A DNA stretch of 64,000 nt. It comes from Yponomeuta sedellus. Taxonomy: Eukaryota > Arthropoda > Insecta > Lepidoptera > Yponomeutidae. The notes beneath the pieces were generated by a model. It searched no databases. It had not been told where the DNA came from and worked only from the letters and a program-made list of their open reading frames with translations. The stretch spans positions 19,940,986-20,004,985 of the forward strand of contig OW203722.1 of NCBI GenBank assembly GCA_934045075.1. The letters are read 5' to 3'. Shown piece by piece: positions 49,849 to 62,500 of this stretch. Made by a program: the position numbers and the translations under genes. The stretch's first letter is position 1, and every line of letters begins with the position of its first letter.

Positions 49849-52800
49849 ATGGAAACTAAAACTTTCCTGGAGCCTTCACTGGAGAAACAACTAAAGGGAC
49901 ATAAAAATACAATCACAGCACTGCATTACAGCCCAAATGAACAGCAAATCGCCACCAGCTCCTTGGATAACAGCGTATTAGTAAGGAATACACTTTCTAA
50001 CTCCCTTGCTTATTTATAAACACAATTTCACTTGGCTTAGAGACTGTAAAAACAAGTACCCAATCATTTTCAGCTGTGGGATCTCCGCGGCAACATGCGA
50101 AGCTACAGGTTCCAGGGGCACGATGAAGCCGTAACGGACGTCACATTCTCGCCCACTGGCAAATACATGGCATCTGCATCTCGCGACAAGACAGTCAGGC
50201 TCTGGGTGCCCACTGTGACTGGGAGCACAGGGATGTTCAAAGCTCACTCTCAGACTGTGAGATCTGTGCAGTTCACTTCAGATGGCACCAAGGTTTGTGT
50301 TATTGTAGGTATTTACTTTATTATATTACGTTAGGCCTGTACCCTGGAGGGGTAGGCAGAAACCAGAGTCTGCCACTTGCTGTGTTTCTGACTTATCTCT
50401 TTCTTTTGTTCTGTTGTTATATACAAAACAGGTCTAGTTGTGACTATTTATTATAAATAGCAATATCCATTGAGCATCGCAAGTCATTAAGAAATACTTT
50501 TGTATTATAAATGAAACTTCTTCAACAAGTGATGCTGATCACAGCTAAAATTTACTTTTCTTACACATTGGTTTATCTAGGCCTATTTTCCAAAGGGCCT
50601 CACCCTGAAAAGTGATGGTTTACCACACTGAAACCTGATGAATGTGTCTCGTAACCCAAGACCTATTGTAGCCACTGGGTTATGTAGGGGGGCATTATGG
50701 GTTTAGGCATAAACCCACTTGCTACACAAAAATGGGAGTCCTTTGTCATGTGTAGTAATACCTACTTAATGTCTTTTCCAGATTCTCACAGCCTCAGATG
50801 ACAAGATAGTTAAGCTATGGTCAAGCGAGAAGCACAAGTTTTTATCTTCCTTTGTTGGTCACACAAATTGGGTCCGCTCTGCCCGTGTGTCTAATGACTG
50901 CTCTGTCATAGCTTCCTGCTCTGATGACAAGACCACCAGACTGTGGAATCCTAACAGTGGAGAATGTATTCACATTTATAAGGACCAGAAAGGACATGGC
51001 TTGTGTCTGGCTTGGCACCCATCTGGTTGTTATGTTGCCGTGGGAACATCTCAAGGAAATGTTAAGCTGTATGATATTCGGACACATGATCTTGTGCAGT
51101 ATTATAGGTAATTAAAAAGAGTGGTAACTTTTTCAAGGTACACTAATAAAAAGGTCATAATGAATGAAGGTCACAATGATAGAACGACACCATTTTTTTT
51201 TCTCGCCCACACCGTTGGATGCAATGAATCATTTCATTGAATTGGTTGTTTAACTATTATGGGTGTATGTAGACCATTTATCGATTTCGTGTTTGCAAAA
51301 TATTGAGTAGTACCTTTTGTAATTGAATCAGAAAAAAATCTTTGAAGTTCGGGAAAAGCTCTGAAATACCTGCGTGGCTCGATTTATGAACCATTTATAA
51401 TACCTACAAAGCACGAAACCCTCTGTGGGCGAGTCCAACTCGCACTTATATTATTTACTTGACCAACCAACAATATTATTTTCTCGTTTTCAGCATACAC
51501 AATGATGCCATTAACAAAATATCATTCCATCCCAGTGGCAGCTACATTATCACATGCAGTAAAGATGGGAAAATGAAGGTTTGTGATTAAAATAGACCTA
51601 CAATGTTCTGTACAATTGACAACATTTCATTTTTTTTGCATACGTATTTTACAGTCATAAAGGAAACTAGATACGAAATAAAACAACCCATATTTTTTTA
51701 ATTTCGGAAATTCCATGATTTTCATTCATAATCTTCTGTTTGAATTTCGTCTTATTTATAAAGGACGTAAACGCCAAAATACTCCGACATGTCATTTGAA
51801 TGATATTGAAAATTACATCTGTCATAACATTTTTAATATTAGGCAACGGTACCTCCACATTCCACCGTATGTGTGACGTGGAATGTGGAACATCACACAA
51901 TTTTTGGTTTTTATTTATTTTCTATAAAATTAGGCAATAATCAAATTTCTAAATTTTTTTTTTCGTAATCAGGATAGCAAAATTAAGAAACGGTATTTTT
52001 AGTTTTGGGCATTGTAAAATATGAATTGTTGACAATTATTGGCAGAGCAGTAATAGTTCAAATTCTCCTATTGTTCTAAAACACTTTCATTCTCAGACTA
52101 CAACTGTGGTTTAATTTTATTTCAGATCCTGGACTTGCTAGAGGGTCATCCAATATTCACTCTATCTGGTCACAGTGGATCTGTGAATGCTGTGGGTTTC
52201 TCTCCAAGTGGCGATACCTTTGCCTCGGCTGGTGATGATAAACTGGTACGTATTACCTAAATGAGGCTCTTTAGAGTAAATAAAAAAGACTTCAACTTCA
52301 CAGACAAAAAATATTTTGGTCCAAAGCAAGTCTTGAACTTGCCCCTCCGCCCATAGATAAGACTCAGCCTAATGCTCAGCACTTCCTTTTCAATGCAAAT
52401 CTCCTGAAACTCAGTAATATACTCTTACGGTCTTATTTATAAGAGAGAGTTTAGTTTGTGGTAAAGGGAAGAATTAAGTTTCAACTGCATCTGAAGTGCT
52501 TTCAAGAAATACTGTTTTATAAAAAACGCGGTTATACTATATTTGCCTGCCCTATAGTATAGGGGGGTGAGCAGAAGTGTTACTGCCAGTTTTTCGTAAA
52601 CTAACAATCTGTTAATATACTTTTAACAGCTGCCAGTTGGACAGAATGTATAAAAGATAGAATTGACAGCTGTTGTAAGTAGATGAACAGATCCTTAGTG
52701 TACCAGAAACCGGAAGTAAGCCCGATTACAGCCTTCGTTAATGTCACTTAAGTAGCCTATTAAATTTAATTTTGTATGATGAATTTTAGTCAAAAGTTTC

Positions 52801-54823
52801 TTTCGTAAATAAAAAAAAAAGTAGTCGCTCTGCATCATAATGAGTGTTTCTTCTTGGTACATAGTGGAGCAGATCTGCGCCTCGTGATAACTGTTGTGGT
52901 TTGATAATACCTATTGGCTAAGATACATCTAAACATATTTTACATTTGCAAGTTTTGCCCAGTTAAAGACATTATTTGTTACACATCATATTGACATGAA
53001 AGACACACTACAGAGCTCAATTGACCACGAAACGCATAAAACTTTTAACATTTGCAAAGTTTTGGTCAGCTAAGAAATTATTGCTACAGGTATTTGTCTG
53101 GAAGACTAACTTCACGGCACTCGAGAATGATGAAAACGAGAATGTCTCCCAACATCCAAGTGCGACGCCGTGCCCAGCGGGAAGTGCCTCCCAGAAAAGC
53201 CAGCCCAACAAATTAGGAAGCCCAAAGGTTAAAAAAACTCAGTTCTCGTCATGTAAATGGAGATAGTACTTGTAGTGTGAAATAAATTATTGTTTGACTT
53301 TGAATGCTTGTAAAACAATCCTTTTTATTTATTGAGATCAGTTTCCATATGAAGTATAAGTTGTTAAGTAGATTAAAGGATGCTCAGCTGCAACTATTTA
53401 TATATATATATGTATAGCATTTAAGGTATGTAAATAGAATGCATTCTAAATAATAATTCACTACAGAAAAATTATATGTTTGTTCGAACCCCATAAGAAT
53501 GAGTTTTCTAATGCTTTGTAAATAGAGAAGCAATAGCTAAAATGCTCCATGAGTAGATTGAAAGCAATGTAGACTTAACTGTAACTTTAAGTTGCAAAAA
53601 TATAGTGAAGGGAACAAATAAATTCATTTGACAAAAAAGATTCTTAATAAAGTAATGTTCTCATTCAGGATTGGTCTTTGGAAACAGTTGAGTCTCAGTA
53701 TATCATGGCCATTCAAAAAGTCGAATTCAGAGAAAGATGCAACGAAGTTAGACATAATAATATGGCTCAGAGACCAGCTTCTTTATAATGAGCTGAGCAT
53801 AAATAGATAAAGGTTCTAATCTAATTCATCTACAATCAGGGTGCAAAAGTATGGACCAAATGCTACCACAGCTCTGTTTACCCTGTGACGACCTTTGTCC
53901 ATGTTGATGGCAACAACACATCTTCGGCAAATACATCCACAAGACTTCCCAGCTTGAGAGAAGACCAGCCTTTAGCAAACAGCACTATGTTAGATTCAAG
54001 CATGCCTCAAAGGTCTGTTAATGAGTGTCATACCAATTGTGCACAAAGAAATCCTAACATTTCTTGTTGCCCAAGAACTCCTAATGTTACTGAAGTTCAT
54101 AAAAAATATTTAGTAAATATTTCCAATGGATGTAACATTAATTCTCAATGCAATACCAATTCTGGTCCAATTGCTTTCAATGAGTGTCACGTAAATTACT
54201 GTCCAAGAAATCCTAATGTTTCCTCAGAGATTCATGTTAATTCTTGTTCAAGAAGTTTTTCAAGACGAAGTGCTACTTACTGCATTAATGAAGACCCATC
54301 TTACGACATTGGGCACATAAGCCATATACCCAGAGCTCCACCAACTCCTACCACTTATACTGTACCTAGCCTTGGTCAAAATATAAGTAGTACTTGTGTA
54401 ACTGGTGGCGCTACTCGAAACATGACAGAGTCTATGGAAAATACAAAGATGAGTACATCAATACCAGTTGGAACTACAATTTGCGAAAACGAAAGTCTTT
54501 TTGGAATGATAGCTTTGAAGGATAATGATGTCTGCTACACAAGTGGCACAATAGAATGGGTTGGTCGAAAACGAAGCTACCCTTTGAATTCTGGGTTTAA
54601 AGTTATCAATGACAGCTGTAAACATAATCTTTCAAGAGGCAGTGAGTCAAAGAAAAAACGAAAGCAAGATCTGATATTTACTACTGGGTTGAACAGCACA
54701 GGAGAATGTGACTGTGCAGATATGCTCCCTACAGTTAATGCAATTGTCGACCACTTGAATGCACTTCACGAGGCTGTGGACCTTGTGGATTTGAGATTGA
54801 GCAACTTAGAAGAGACTCTGTAA
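49849..54823 (+). CDS. Poc1: Poc1 centriolar WD40 protein, 7 exons
   Basis: Centriole/basal-body protein that supports centriole integrity and length. Exons: 49849-49980, 50074-50292, 50782-51107, 51494-51578, 52126-52245, 53090-53227, 53840-54823; GT-AG throughout, phases consistent, 667 aa. Start METKTFLEPSLEKQLKGHKN. A seven-blade WD40 propeller fills about residues 10-305, for example SYRFQGHDEAVTDVTFSPTG, ASASRDKTVRLWVP, ILTASDDKIVKLW, KISFHPSGSYIITCSKDGKM. A long Ser/Asn/Cys-rich linker follows. The C-terminal Poc1 coiled coil ends the protein (ADMLPTVNAIVDHLNALHEA...LRLSNLEETL). The upstream in-frame TTG was ignored. Exon 7 holds half the protein in one exon. Confidence 0.95.
50325..50400 (-). 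repeat. LINE 3'UTR scrap in Poc1 intron 2
   Basis: 'taggcctgtaccctggaggg' and 'gtaggcagaaaccagagtct' match the RTE-like LINE 3'UTR at about 36290-36340. Confidence 0.6.
53228..53286 (+). promoter_or_regulatory. Possible intronic polyadenylation of Poc1 (short isoform)
   Basis: Reading through the exon 6 donor gives 12 more codons (VKKTQFSSCKWR), a TAG at 53264-53266, and AATAAA at 53281-53286. The product would be about 352 aa: the WD40 propeller without the C-terminal Poc1 coiled coil. Inference only. Confidence 0.4.
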
Positions 54824-54909
54824 TATGTGTATGTTCATTATTAGTTCAGTATAGAATTCTTAACTTGTTTACAAAAATGAATTAAGTTTATGGTATTATT
54901 AGTATATAT

Positions 54910-55044
54910 TTTATTTGTTGATTTAGTGATTATTACAAAAATATACAGCTTAAAACATACAGTGATTATTATTCATTTATGAAAATGTAGTGAAATCATA
55001 ACAAAGTTAACAAGTGATTGGTTTTGAGTCAATGAAAAAATAAA
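54910..55044. terminator. Overlapping convergent poly(A) signals of Poc1 and Atox1
   Basis: A plus-strand AATAAA lies at 55039-55044 (Poc1, 216 nt after its stop). A minus-strand AATAAA lies at 54915-54910 (Atox1, 240 nt after its stop). If both are used, the 3'UTRs overlap by more than 100 nt as antisense. Confidence 0.45.
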
Positions 55045-55157
55045 ATAATTAGCAGCCTTGATTTTGATGTAACATTTTCTTCATGGTCAATATAAAATTT
55101 TGCCTACATAGTCATTGAATTTAGACAGACAATAATTAAACCTAGTTAATACTTTGC

Positions 55158-56092
55158 CTACTGTGTACAAACAAAGGTAGTTTTCTTGCCTGTCTTCTTA
55201 ATCACTTCTAATAGTGCATCAGCACTTAGTGTGGAGGTAACTGATACTTTTTGATCGGGAAGGCTGATTGTTACATCCTCTACTCCTTGGCCCTTTAGCC
55301 TGCTTAGAACCCTTTGGACAGCTCCTGAGCAGCCCTCGCAGGTCATCTCAACATTGAATACGTGGGTCTATAACAATGGATACATTTTTCATTAAAATAA
55401 TGTTAAACAGTTACTAATAGTCATAACTGAATGAGTAATGGTTATTTTTAGTAAAGACATCCCGGTTCCAAAAATTTGTTGAGCACACTTTGTGCCAAAA
55501 GGGCTACTATAACATAAAGGATTATTTAGATGACAATGAGGTCTGGAATTAAAGCCAGTACAATGTATGAGTTCTATGTTTATAATAATTATGTAAACTA
55601 TGTTAATTAAGGACTTGAAAAGACTAAGTTTGGAGTTTTTGTCCATTTTTTCTCCTCAATGATCTAGATTTTGAAATGGACACCTAGTTTGAATTGTAAC
55701 GTTCATTAAGCCGCAGTTTCTGTGCTACTTTGAATAAAACCTTTTCATTTCATTCCATTGTAATTAATGTTACAATAGAATTGTTCCAAGGAGCTGTTTT
55801 CGAAGGTATTGTTTATAGATCGAAATTCCTATTTCTATCCAGTTGAGTACACATTCGATAGCGAAATGTAGGTACGCAAAGTAAATGTAAACAGCTATTA
55901 TTCAGATCGGTCGGAGCGCGTTTATAATGACATTCTTTAGGAATTAAAACACAAAGGTTAATTAATTAGGTTGCCTACTGATAATACTGGAGATTATAAG
56001 GATCTAAATCGTACCTAATGAATGAATGTGGATTTGGTTGTTAGGTAAAGTTCGGTTTGAATGCTACGTAGATAGTACCTTACCGAAGACAT
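55158..56092 (-). CDS. Atox1: Atox1-type copper chaperone, 2 exons
   Basis: Small cytosolic Cu(I) chaperone that passes copper to P-type ATPases of the secretory pathway. Exon 1 codes only MSS (56092-56084, donor gtaagg). Exon 2 is 55367-55158, in phase 0; 72 aa in total, matching the family's 68-73. The metal site MTCEGC is at residues 11-16 (MxCxxC form). The rest follows the HMA fold (VEDVTISLPDQKVSV, LLEVIKKTGKKTTFV) including the family's C-terminal KKTGK. It converges with Poc1 and diverges from Tdrd3. The tiny first exon is the least certain part, but it supplies the expected N-terminus. Confidence 0.92.
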
Positions 56093-56522
56093 GATTTTAC
56101 GGCTGTTAAGATAGATAGAAGCACAGGCAGGAAATGATCGTTTAAGCGTAGTTTAAATGTAAACACAGGAATTTAGTAAAAAGATTAGCTTTCCGCTTAT
56201 CAACTTGTTGATAACTTCGTAATTTTCGCTTGATTGAACTGCAATGACATGACATGACAAGTCGCACAGAGCACAGCAGAACTTTTGCTTGGGTGAATGA
56301 ACGAAAGTTCATTGACCCTTGTTGCGTTTCAAAATCTCAATAATATTTTACTCTGGGTCTTGCAAAGAGGTTATCTGCACAGAACAATTAAGTTGTCTGC
56401 GAGCTCAATGGCGTTTGACAGGTCGTGGTAGTTCTGTGTTGGTTCCGTGGTAGTGGTGGTAGAAGCGTGAAGTTTTTATAATTTGGGTGAAGTCATGTTA
56501 TAATTATAATACAAATGAAAAC
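56093..56522. promoter_or_regulatory. Shared divergent promoter region of Atox1 and Tdrd3
   Basis: Only 430 bp separate the two start codons, so promoters and 5'UTRs of both genes must lie here. No TATA box or clear initiator was identified. Confidence 0.55.
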
Positions 56523-59500
56523 ATGTCACTTAGTGAGAAACTTAGAGACATTGGCTGGTAATTAAAAATAATAGAACTGACTGAAATGGCTTGTGCCACT
56601 GCCACCGCCTACACTAACGAGTTCGATTCTTACAGGTACCTGACCATAGAAGGTGTGGAAAATATCAGTGAAAACGGCCAGATTCAGGATGTGAAGGTTC
56701 TTGGCAAGAGAGCCTTGGACGTAAGCATCTGATATAATTTTCTCAATGCCTATGATAAGCTTTGTAACATTGTGGCTAGGTATATTAACAGAAAAATAAA
56801 ATTGTGCATTTACAGTGTGATTTGAGGGATATCGGCGATGCAGCGTTCCCTGATGAGTTCATCAAAGATCCCACGAAGCTCGAGAAGCCTATAATAGTCC
56901 AAATTCAAAAGATACGTAATGTGTCAGCTCCGAAAGCCAATGAGGAATCAACATCCGCTCCGAGAATGTTGAAGTTAACCCTCAATGATGGAAAGACTTC
57001 ATGTACAGCTTTAGAAACAAGTCCGATCTCAAGTCTCAGTATTAACACTCCTCCTGGGACCAAAGTGCTGCTGAAAAATGAAGGGTTAGAGGTCTGCCAT
57101 GGAGTGATATGGCTCACTCCAAGTATCATAACTGTGCTTGGAGGAAAGGTCGCTCATATGATAGAAAAATGGGAACTGAACCGAAGTCTTGCTAAGCATA
57201 CAAGAGGTTTGTGATTTTGTTATACAATACTTGTTTGACTTTTACTGCATGCTCCCTCACCATAATCAGTTACACAAGTAGATATGAAGTATGATCTTGA
57301 ACTAACTTAAACATTCATATATAACCCTCAAAATAGTTCTATTTAGGATTCTAAACATAACATAACATCTACTCATCACCATCACTTGTCCAGGACAAGC
57401 CACTTGTCCCAAACTTGTATACTTGTGACATGAAAACAAGAAAGGACATCCCAAATATGGAAAAACTCCAATACTAAGGCTATTTGTATTTGTACAAAAT
57501 GGGGCAGACTCCAGATGGAAAACCAACCGATAGCATGGTAGTCAAATGTGGTACTGTTAGACCTTAAATACAAATATTTTATTCACAAAATTATTTGAAA
57601 TGTTCTTAAATATTATTCACAATACATGTACAATACAATAGAAAAGTTAACATGAAGATAAAACAATAACTCAAATCTGAATCTAGGCCTAATAGTATAA
57701 TTCGGACCATTTTTTATTCTAGATTATGGTCCAACGCATAGGGCCTTATATGTGTGGTGTTCAAATTATTCTATAAGTAAGAGGGTGGTTTTCATATTCA
57801 TTTTATGTGTTAAGTTGTGTCATGACGAGCCTATTTAAAGGCTAAAAATTCCACCCATGCCGGGATTCGAACCCGCGACCTCTGGCTATCCGAACCAGGC
57901 TTTTAAATTTTCCTTAGCATGGGTGCATGAAAAAAAATAGTATAATGTGTCATTACAGTTTGTTTTGTAATTTTAAGAGTAGGTACATGACACCCTGTAA
58001 GGCCACTATAATAACAACAATTAAATATAAATACATTGAACATTAAATTATAAATATAACACAATTTGAGATATTTTTACCATGCAGAATATTATTATTA
58101 CACTTTATCATAAGTTATATTATGTTAGAATATTATTTACATTTTGGCAATACAAGTCTTTAACATCAGACAACAAAATTAATAGTATCTTAGCCTTATT
58201 GGACTGTATAATAGCAGTTTTGGACCAGGTATTTGTGTAGATTTTTAAATAATTTATTTTTATTTTTGTGTTTTAATTGTTTTGGTAAGGTGTTGAATAT
58301 GTTTATTGCCATTATGAGGGGACCGGAGTTGACTATTTCGAATTTTAATGTGCTTGTAGCTAAGCATTTTGTTGGCAAGTCAGGTCGGTTTCAGGTTGAA
58401 TATGCAGAGGGATCAATATTGCTTGCTTGCTTTTTTTTTAGAAAACTGCACAGTTCAGAGTTGTTAATCTATGTACCGCAGCATATGATGTTACATACTA
58501 TGGCTCAATCAGTGATAATGTTAGGTCTTATTAACTAACTATCGTATACAGGCTTGCCTAACAGATTTCCATTTTCAGACAATTACGGGTCTATATTTCC
58601 AGCTCTACAGCATATTCTTTCCGATACATAACCTCACGCCTGTATTCGGAGGGGTAGGCAGATATCAGGGTCTGCCACGACCCTGACAGACTCTTTTGCG
58701 ACATCAACATTCACTCCGACTCCGACGATCCTCCGTTGCCCGCACGCCGATACATAACTTTCATTCCGATACTGTTGGTTATTTTCAAGGATATTTCATA
58801 CTATTTGTAAATAGTAATTTAAATCTATCTAATTAAAACTGTTTTTATACGGATTTATGCTCGTTAATTACATTTTTTACAAGTTTCCAACGTTTCGGCA
58901 CTTTTTCAGGTGCCGTGGTCCCGGATGACGACCTGAAAAGTGCCGAAACGTTGGAAACTTGTAAAAAAATGTAATAAACGAGCATAAATCCGTATAAAAA
59001 CAGTTTTAATTATGTCTACTGCTCGTGTTAACCTTAGAAAATACTATGTATCTATCTACATAGCAAATAGAGCAAACTGCAATAATTTAATGTGATAAAT
59101 TTGCGTCGGCAGGTGGAGTCCTAGCGGCAGACGGCGGGCCACCCCCGTGGATCCCGTTCGGGCAGCGGCTCGAGACACACGCCGTGGACAAGCAGTTCAG
59201 GAGCCTGCAGGAGGCGGCCAAGCAAGACAACGCCGAGTTTGAGGCGCAGAGAAAAGGGGCCATTGCTGAGGCACAGCGACTGTCTGGTGTTAAGAAGGTG
59301 AGACTTGAGTTGAATTATAGCCCTATTTGTTGTTTTCAACTTGGTGCTCTCAGTGATGTGTAGTGTTTTAGGTATTAGCACTGGCGCGGCGCGTCGCGGC
59401 GTTTTTAATTAATGCAGTTGATGCAGTACCTTGAAATTACGCTTGATGTTGCCAATCCGTGGTGGGCACGAGTGCCAATTAAACCCATACTCTCTCTTTG

Positions 59501-62500
59501 AGAGAAGGCCTGTGCCCTGCAGTGGAACGTTTAAGGCCTACATAAAAAAAATAAGTACCTAGTGACCGAGTTGTGCATTTAAAACTTTTCTGAAATCCTC
59601 TACTAGCGTTCCTCCGACTAGGGAAGTTTAAGGGTGGATCTACACGAATTGTCGCTAATTCGTCATTGTTCTCATTAATCTCTCACAGTTCTCAGCACAA
59701 CAGAAATGTACTAAGAATACAGTTATTGTCGTTTTAGTATGTAAGTTTGTCAGTCAACTCCAACTAATATAGAAATAAAAATATCTCTAACAACTGTTGC
59801 ACTGACAACATAATAAGTGTGACACTTCCAAGGACAATGACGACCACAATTTGTGTAGATTCACCCTTAATCGATTACACTATTTTAATTTTTAATGCAC
59901 TAACCCGTGCTAAGGAACAAATTTAAAAACCTATTTAGAGGCTAAAAATTTCACCCATGCCGGGATTCGAACCCGCAACCTCTGGCTATCCGTACCAGCG
60001 CTCTACCAATTGAGCCAATGGGCGACTCACGGCATCAGTGAAATTTCGAACCTCTTTACAATATTCTCTGTATTACGTACAGGCAGCGACATCTGACTTA
60101 AGCAAATTGCATTACTTACAGCCCCGACTACCTACTTTGCAGTTAGGTTTAACATCGGAACGATATCAATGTACCCACATGATTACACTATTTTAATTTT
60201 TAATGCACTAACCCGTGCTAAGGAACAAATTTAAAAACCTATTTAGAGGCTAAAAATTTCACCCATGCCGGGATTCGAACCCGCAACCTCTGGCTATCCG
60301 TACCAGCGCTCTACCAATTGAGCCAATGGGCGACTCACGGCATCAGTGAAATTTCGAACCTCTTTACAATATTCTCTGTATTACGTACAGGCAGCGACAT
60401 CTGACTTAAGCAAATTGCATTACTTACAGCCCCGACTACCTACTTTGCAGTTAGGTTTAACATCGGAACGATATCACTGTACCCCACATGATTACACTAT
60501 TTTAATTTTTAATGCACTAACCCGTGAAATTTTTAGCCTCTAAATAGGTTTTTAAATTTGTTCCTTAGCACGGGTTAGTGCATTAAAAATTAAAATAGTG
60601 TAATCATGTGGGTACAGTGATATCGTTCCGATGTTAAACCTAACTGCAAAGTAGGTAGTCGGGGCTGTAAGTAATGCAATTTGCTTAAGTCAGATGTCGC
60701 TGCCTGTACGTAATACAGAGAATATTGTAAAGAGGTTCGAAATTTCACTGATGCCGTGAGTCGCCCATTGGCTCAATTGATAGAGCGCTGGTACGGATAG
60801 CCAGAGGTTGCGGGTTCGAATCCTGGCATGGGTGAAATTTTTAGCCTCTAAATAGGTTTTTAAAGTTTAATCGATCCATGCGATCAGGGGGTTTATTTTG
60901 TTATGCACACCAAATCCGAAGCGATTCCAATCGTCTAACTGTCAAATTATTATACTATGAAAACAATTTAATCGCTCAGGATTAGGTAAGCGTAATATAG
61001 AGGTTGCTTGTCCGTGCCCGATCTTGCCCGGACGACGTACCTACTAAACACAGTAGGCACGTCTGGTTGGCCAATCGTTTCACTAGCATATTTATCTCTG
61101 TCTCACGCGAGGCGGAAGTTGCACATAGGCCAACCGCAACAGCAACTGTAGTATCTCAATCAGGATTAGTTTCCTCGATCTACCCGCCTTTATCCTTCTT
61201 GCCACCAACTTTTCCCGTCATTATGAATTGTGGACCACTGTATATTGGGTGCCTAAACAATGACCCATGTAGGCAACCATCTTCTTTCGGATTTTTAAAT
61301 GGGTACAATATTTCACAATGTTATTATTTCAATGTTGGCAGGTATTTGGAGGGGGCACGAAACCCCTGCTCGATGCAAATGTACAGAAGATTGTAGATGC
61401 TGGGTTCTCCGAGGAACAGGCTGAGAATGCTCTGAGATATACCAAGAGTAATGTCGACAGAGCCCTGAGAATGCTCCAGAAAAGAGACGCGTCTGAGAAT
61501 AGATCTAAGGAAAAACCGCAGAAGGAACCCGAGCAGCTGCCTAAACGGAAAGGAAGGAATAAGGAACCAAATGACGACGACACAGTGCCCGTCAAACCTT
61601 CCGGAAAAGTCTCTCTATTTGACTTCCTTGAAGACAAACTCCCTAATGTACCTGGAAAGGACAAAAACAACCGTCATAATAACTACAGCAACTTTGATAA
61701 TAACGACAGAAATGACAAAGGCTACCGGGACAGGAATGGTGCCAAAAACAACATGCGTCCTCAAGGACCCAGATATGACAACACCAACCGGCACCGTACT
61801 GATAACCGAGGCCACTTCTCTAATGACAACCATAGCAATTGGGACGACAGGAAATACCAGTCTCACACGCAAAATGAGAAACCACCACGGTTCCAGAGGA
61901 AACTCGAAGAAAAAAACAAGCAGCAGTACCAACAGCAAAATCAATCTGATAAATACTCTGTCAATGTGAATGTCAATTTAAACCCATATAATAACTACCA
62001 AAACCACCCGCAACATGATCAATATAACAGACCTGATAGAGGTACCGGTGATAAAGCTCAACTTAACTATAGGAACAACACTAACTCTATGGACGAATTA
62101 GTGGAAGCCACAGCTAATCTCAACATGCTGTCAAATCACTCACGGCCTACGGAGGAGCAGCGGCAACGCGCCTACCAGCTAGAGTACCCTAAGCAACAAC
62201 CCCATCAGTCATATGTTCCTAACCAACAAAACATACAACAGGATATCCAGCCGTTCCGGAGAAGCAATGATATACAGAAGTATCAACAAGACACATATCA
62301 GCGTCCCCAACATCAGCCTCAATCTAATGGCTACATGGAGCAACAGCAACAACATCAGCAACAACATCAGCAACAACAACAGCAACAACAACAGCAACAA
62401 CAGCAACAACAAGAAAACCAGTTGTATGCCAACCCTAACGTTGGTTACATGAATTCAGCTCAATCACAAGGTTACCCAAATAGGCAACAGCAATATGGCT

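Noticed and set aside
49837..50019. Poc1 starting at the upstream TTG and running past 49980
   Set aside because: ATG at 49849 is the first standard start, and the frame should leave at the gtaagg donor at 49981 to continue the WD40 repeat.
56585..56720. Tdrd3 start at ATG 56585
   Set aside because: Starting at 56523 and splicing 56557 to 56636 gives the conserved GWYL..EG motif. The ATG at 56585 lies in the resulting 78-nt intron.
61004..61396. 130-codon plus frame before Tdrd3 exon 5
   Set aside because: It has no family match, lies in intron 4 and overlaps exon 5 in a different frame.
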